Below, in pieces: positions 63,649 through 64,000 of a stretch of DNA of 64,000 nt; position 1 is the stretch's first letter; every line of letters begins with the position of its first letter. The notes under the pieces were generated by a model. That model saw nothing but the letters and a program-made list of their open reading frames with translations, made no database searches and had not been told where the DNA came from. The DNA is taken from assembly GCA_046294625.1 (NCBI GenBank), contig JBKBKN010000006.1, positions 83,648 to 147,647 of the forward strand. The letters are read 5' to 3'. The translations under genes were made by a program, and so were the position numbers. The stretch comes from JBKBKN01 sp046294625. Lineage in GTDB: Bacteria > Bacteroidota > Bacteroidia > M30B66.

Positions 63649-64000
63649 AGATTATAAATAACAGCAGTTTTTCTAATGTTTTTTACCGCATTCAACTTCT
63701 TATTGTGTTTTTATTTGCAGCCAGTATAGCATCATCTTGCAAATCCAAGTCTAGTGCAAACCAGGAACTCAAGGTGAGTCATCAAAGAGAGCTTATTATT
63801 GATGACAAATTTGATTACGCACCTTTCCTTACGCGTGATTTTAAAATTATAAAGCATCAGATTAAAGCGACTTCTCTCAAATTGTTAATCGAAGTGAACA
63901 ATGCTTGTGGTGCAAAGCATTTTAGATTGATCACAACAAGTGCTTTAAAGAAGTCTCTCCCTCCTGAAAAAAGTGTATTTTTGACAAACGATAATCTGAC
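63645..64000 (+). CDS. lipoprotein of unknown function (3' partial)
   Basis: The start ATG overlaps the stop of the ATPase gene (ATGA) and the frame is open to the window end (118 codons). A lipoprotein signal, about 34 residues with IVFLFAASIASSC, gives Cys 35. The rest visible has strands like ELIIDDKFDYAPFLTRDFKI and KATSLKLLIEVNNACGAKHF. It is coupled to the ATPase and lipid A operon. No family is recognised from this part. Confidence 0.7.
   Translation, partial: MKIINNSSFSNVFYRIQLLIVFLFAASIASSCKSKSSANQELKVSHQRELIIDDKFDYAPFLTRDFKIIKHQIKATSLKLLIEVNNACGAKHFRLITTSALKKSLPPEKSVFLTNDNL

Overview
This 64 kb window is AT-rich chromosomal DNA from a member of the Bacteroidota. The evidence is several proteins ending in type IX secretion system (T9SS) sorting domains (type A tails and one CHU_C/type B tail), a PorX-type response regulator, a TamL-type outer-membrane lipoprotein, an LpxC-FabZ fusion, an IPExxxVDY-family gene beside pyruvate kinase, and TAnnTTTG-like promoter elements in place of the E. 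coli pattern. I cannot place it below phylum with confidence. No phage, insertion sequence, rRNA operon or CRISPR array is visible. The one clear sign of mobile or accessory DNA is a MazF-type toxin-antitoxin pair.

Layout. 1-3.9 kb: a surface/secretion cluster (end of a lamin-tail protein, a SdiA-regulated-type propeller, an OprO/P-type porin, a lamin-tail T9SS protein) closed by a terminator. 3.9-4.2 kb: tRNA-Ser(UGA) on the minus strand with its terminator and a decayed second copy of its 3' end. 4.3-10 kb: DUF2279 protein, pyruvate kinase, a T9SS-secreted phospholipase D-like protein and three small membrane proteins. 10.3-15.7 kb: two large divergent surface proteins. 15.8-20.8 kb: a zinc phospholipase C-like protein, then a minus-strand group encoding a YbdK-type carboxylate-amine ligase, a class I glutamine amidotransferase-like protein and an ATP-grasp-like protein, split by the toxin-antitoxin pair. 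20.9-23.2 kb: a heavily decayed T9SS pseudogene. 23.3-30.9 kb: cyanophycinase, NusB, leucine dehydrogenase, an ABC exporter, DUF952, META lipoprotein, LolD-like ATPase, TraB/GumN protein. 31-39.6 kb: PBP1C, two secreted unknowns, a sodium symporter, and an MBOAT/SGNH acylation pair. 39.6-42.2 kb: RsmI-like methyltransferase, LMW phosphatase, DnaA. 42.4-48.1 kb: a 5'-nucleotidase split over two genes, a glycine-rich T9SS protein and an esterase. 48.1-56.3 kb: TlpA-like protein, GatB, TamL, TrmH-type methyltransferase, S9 peptidase. 56.4-64 kb: GNAT, PorX, HD hydrolase, lpxD-lpxC/fabZ-lpxA, a small ABC ATPase and the start of a lipoprotein.

How it fits together: much of the window serves the cell envelope. 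T9SS cargo (five intact genes and one dead one) lies in the same window as PorX and the first steps of lipid A synthesis, and T9SS cargo is often anchored to LPS. The best candidate for an undescribed system is the ligase / amidotransferase / ATP-grasp group at 16.8-20.8 kb, which looks like a small pathway making an amide- or peptide-bonded metabolite. Where a start was moved inward from the longest open frame, the reason is given in the entry.
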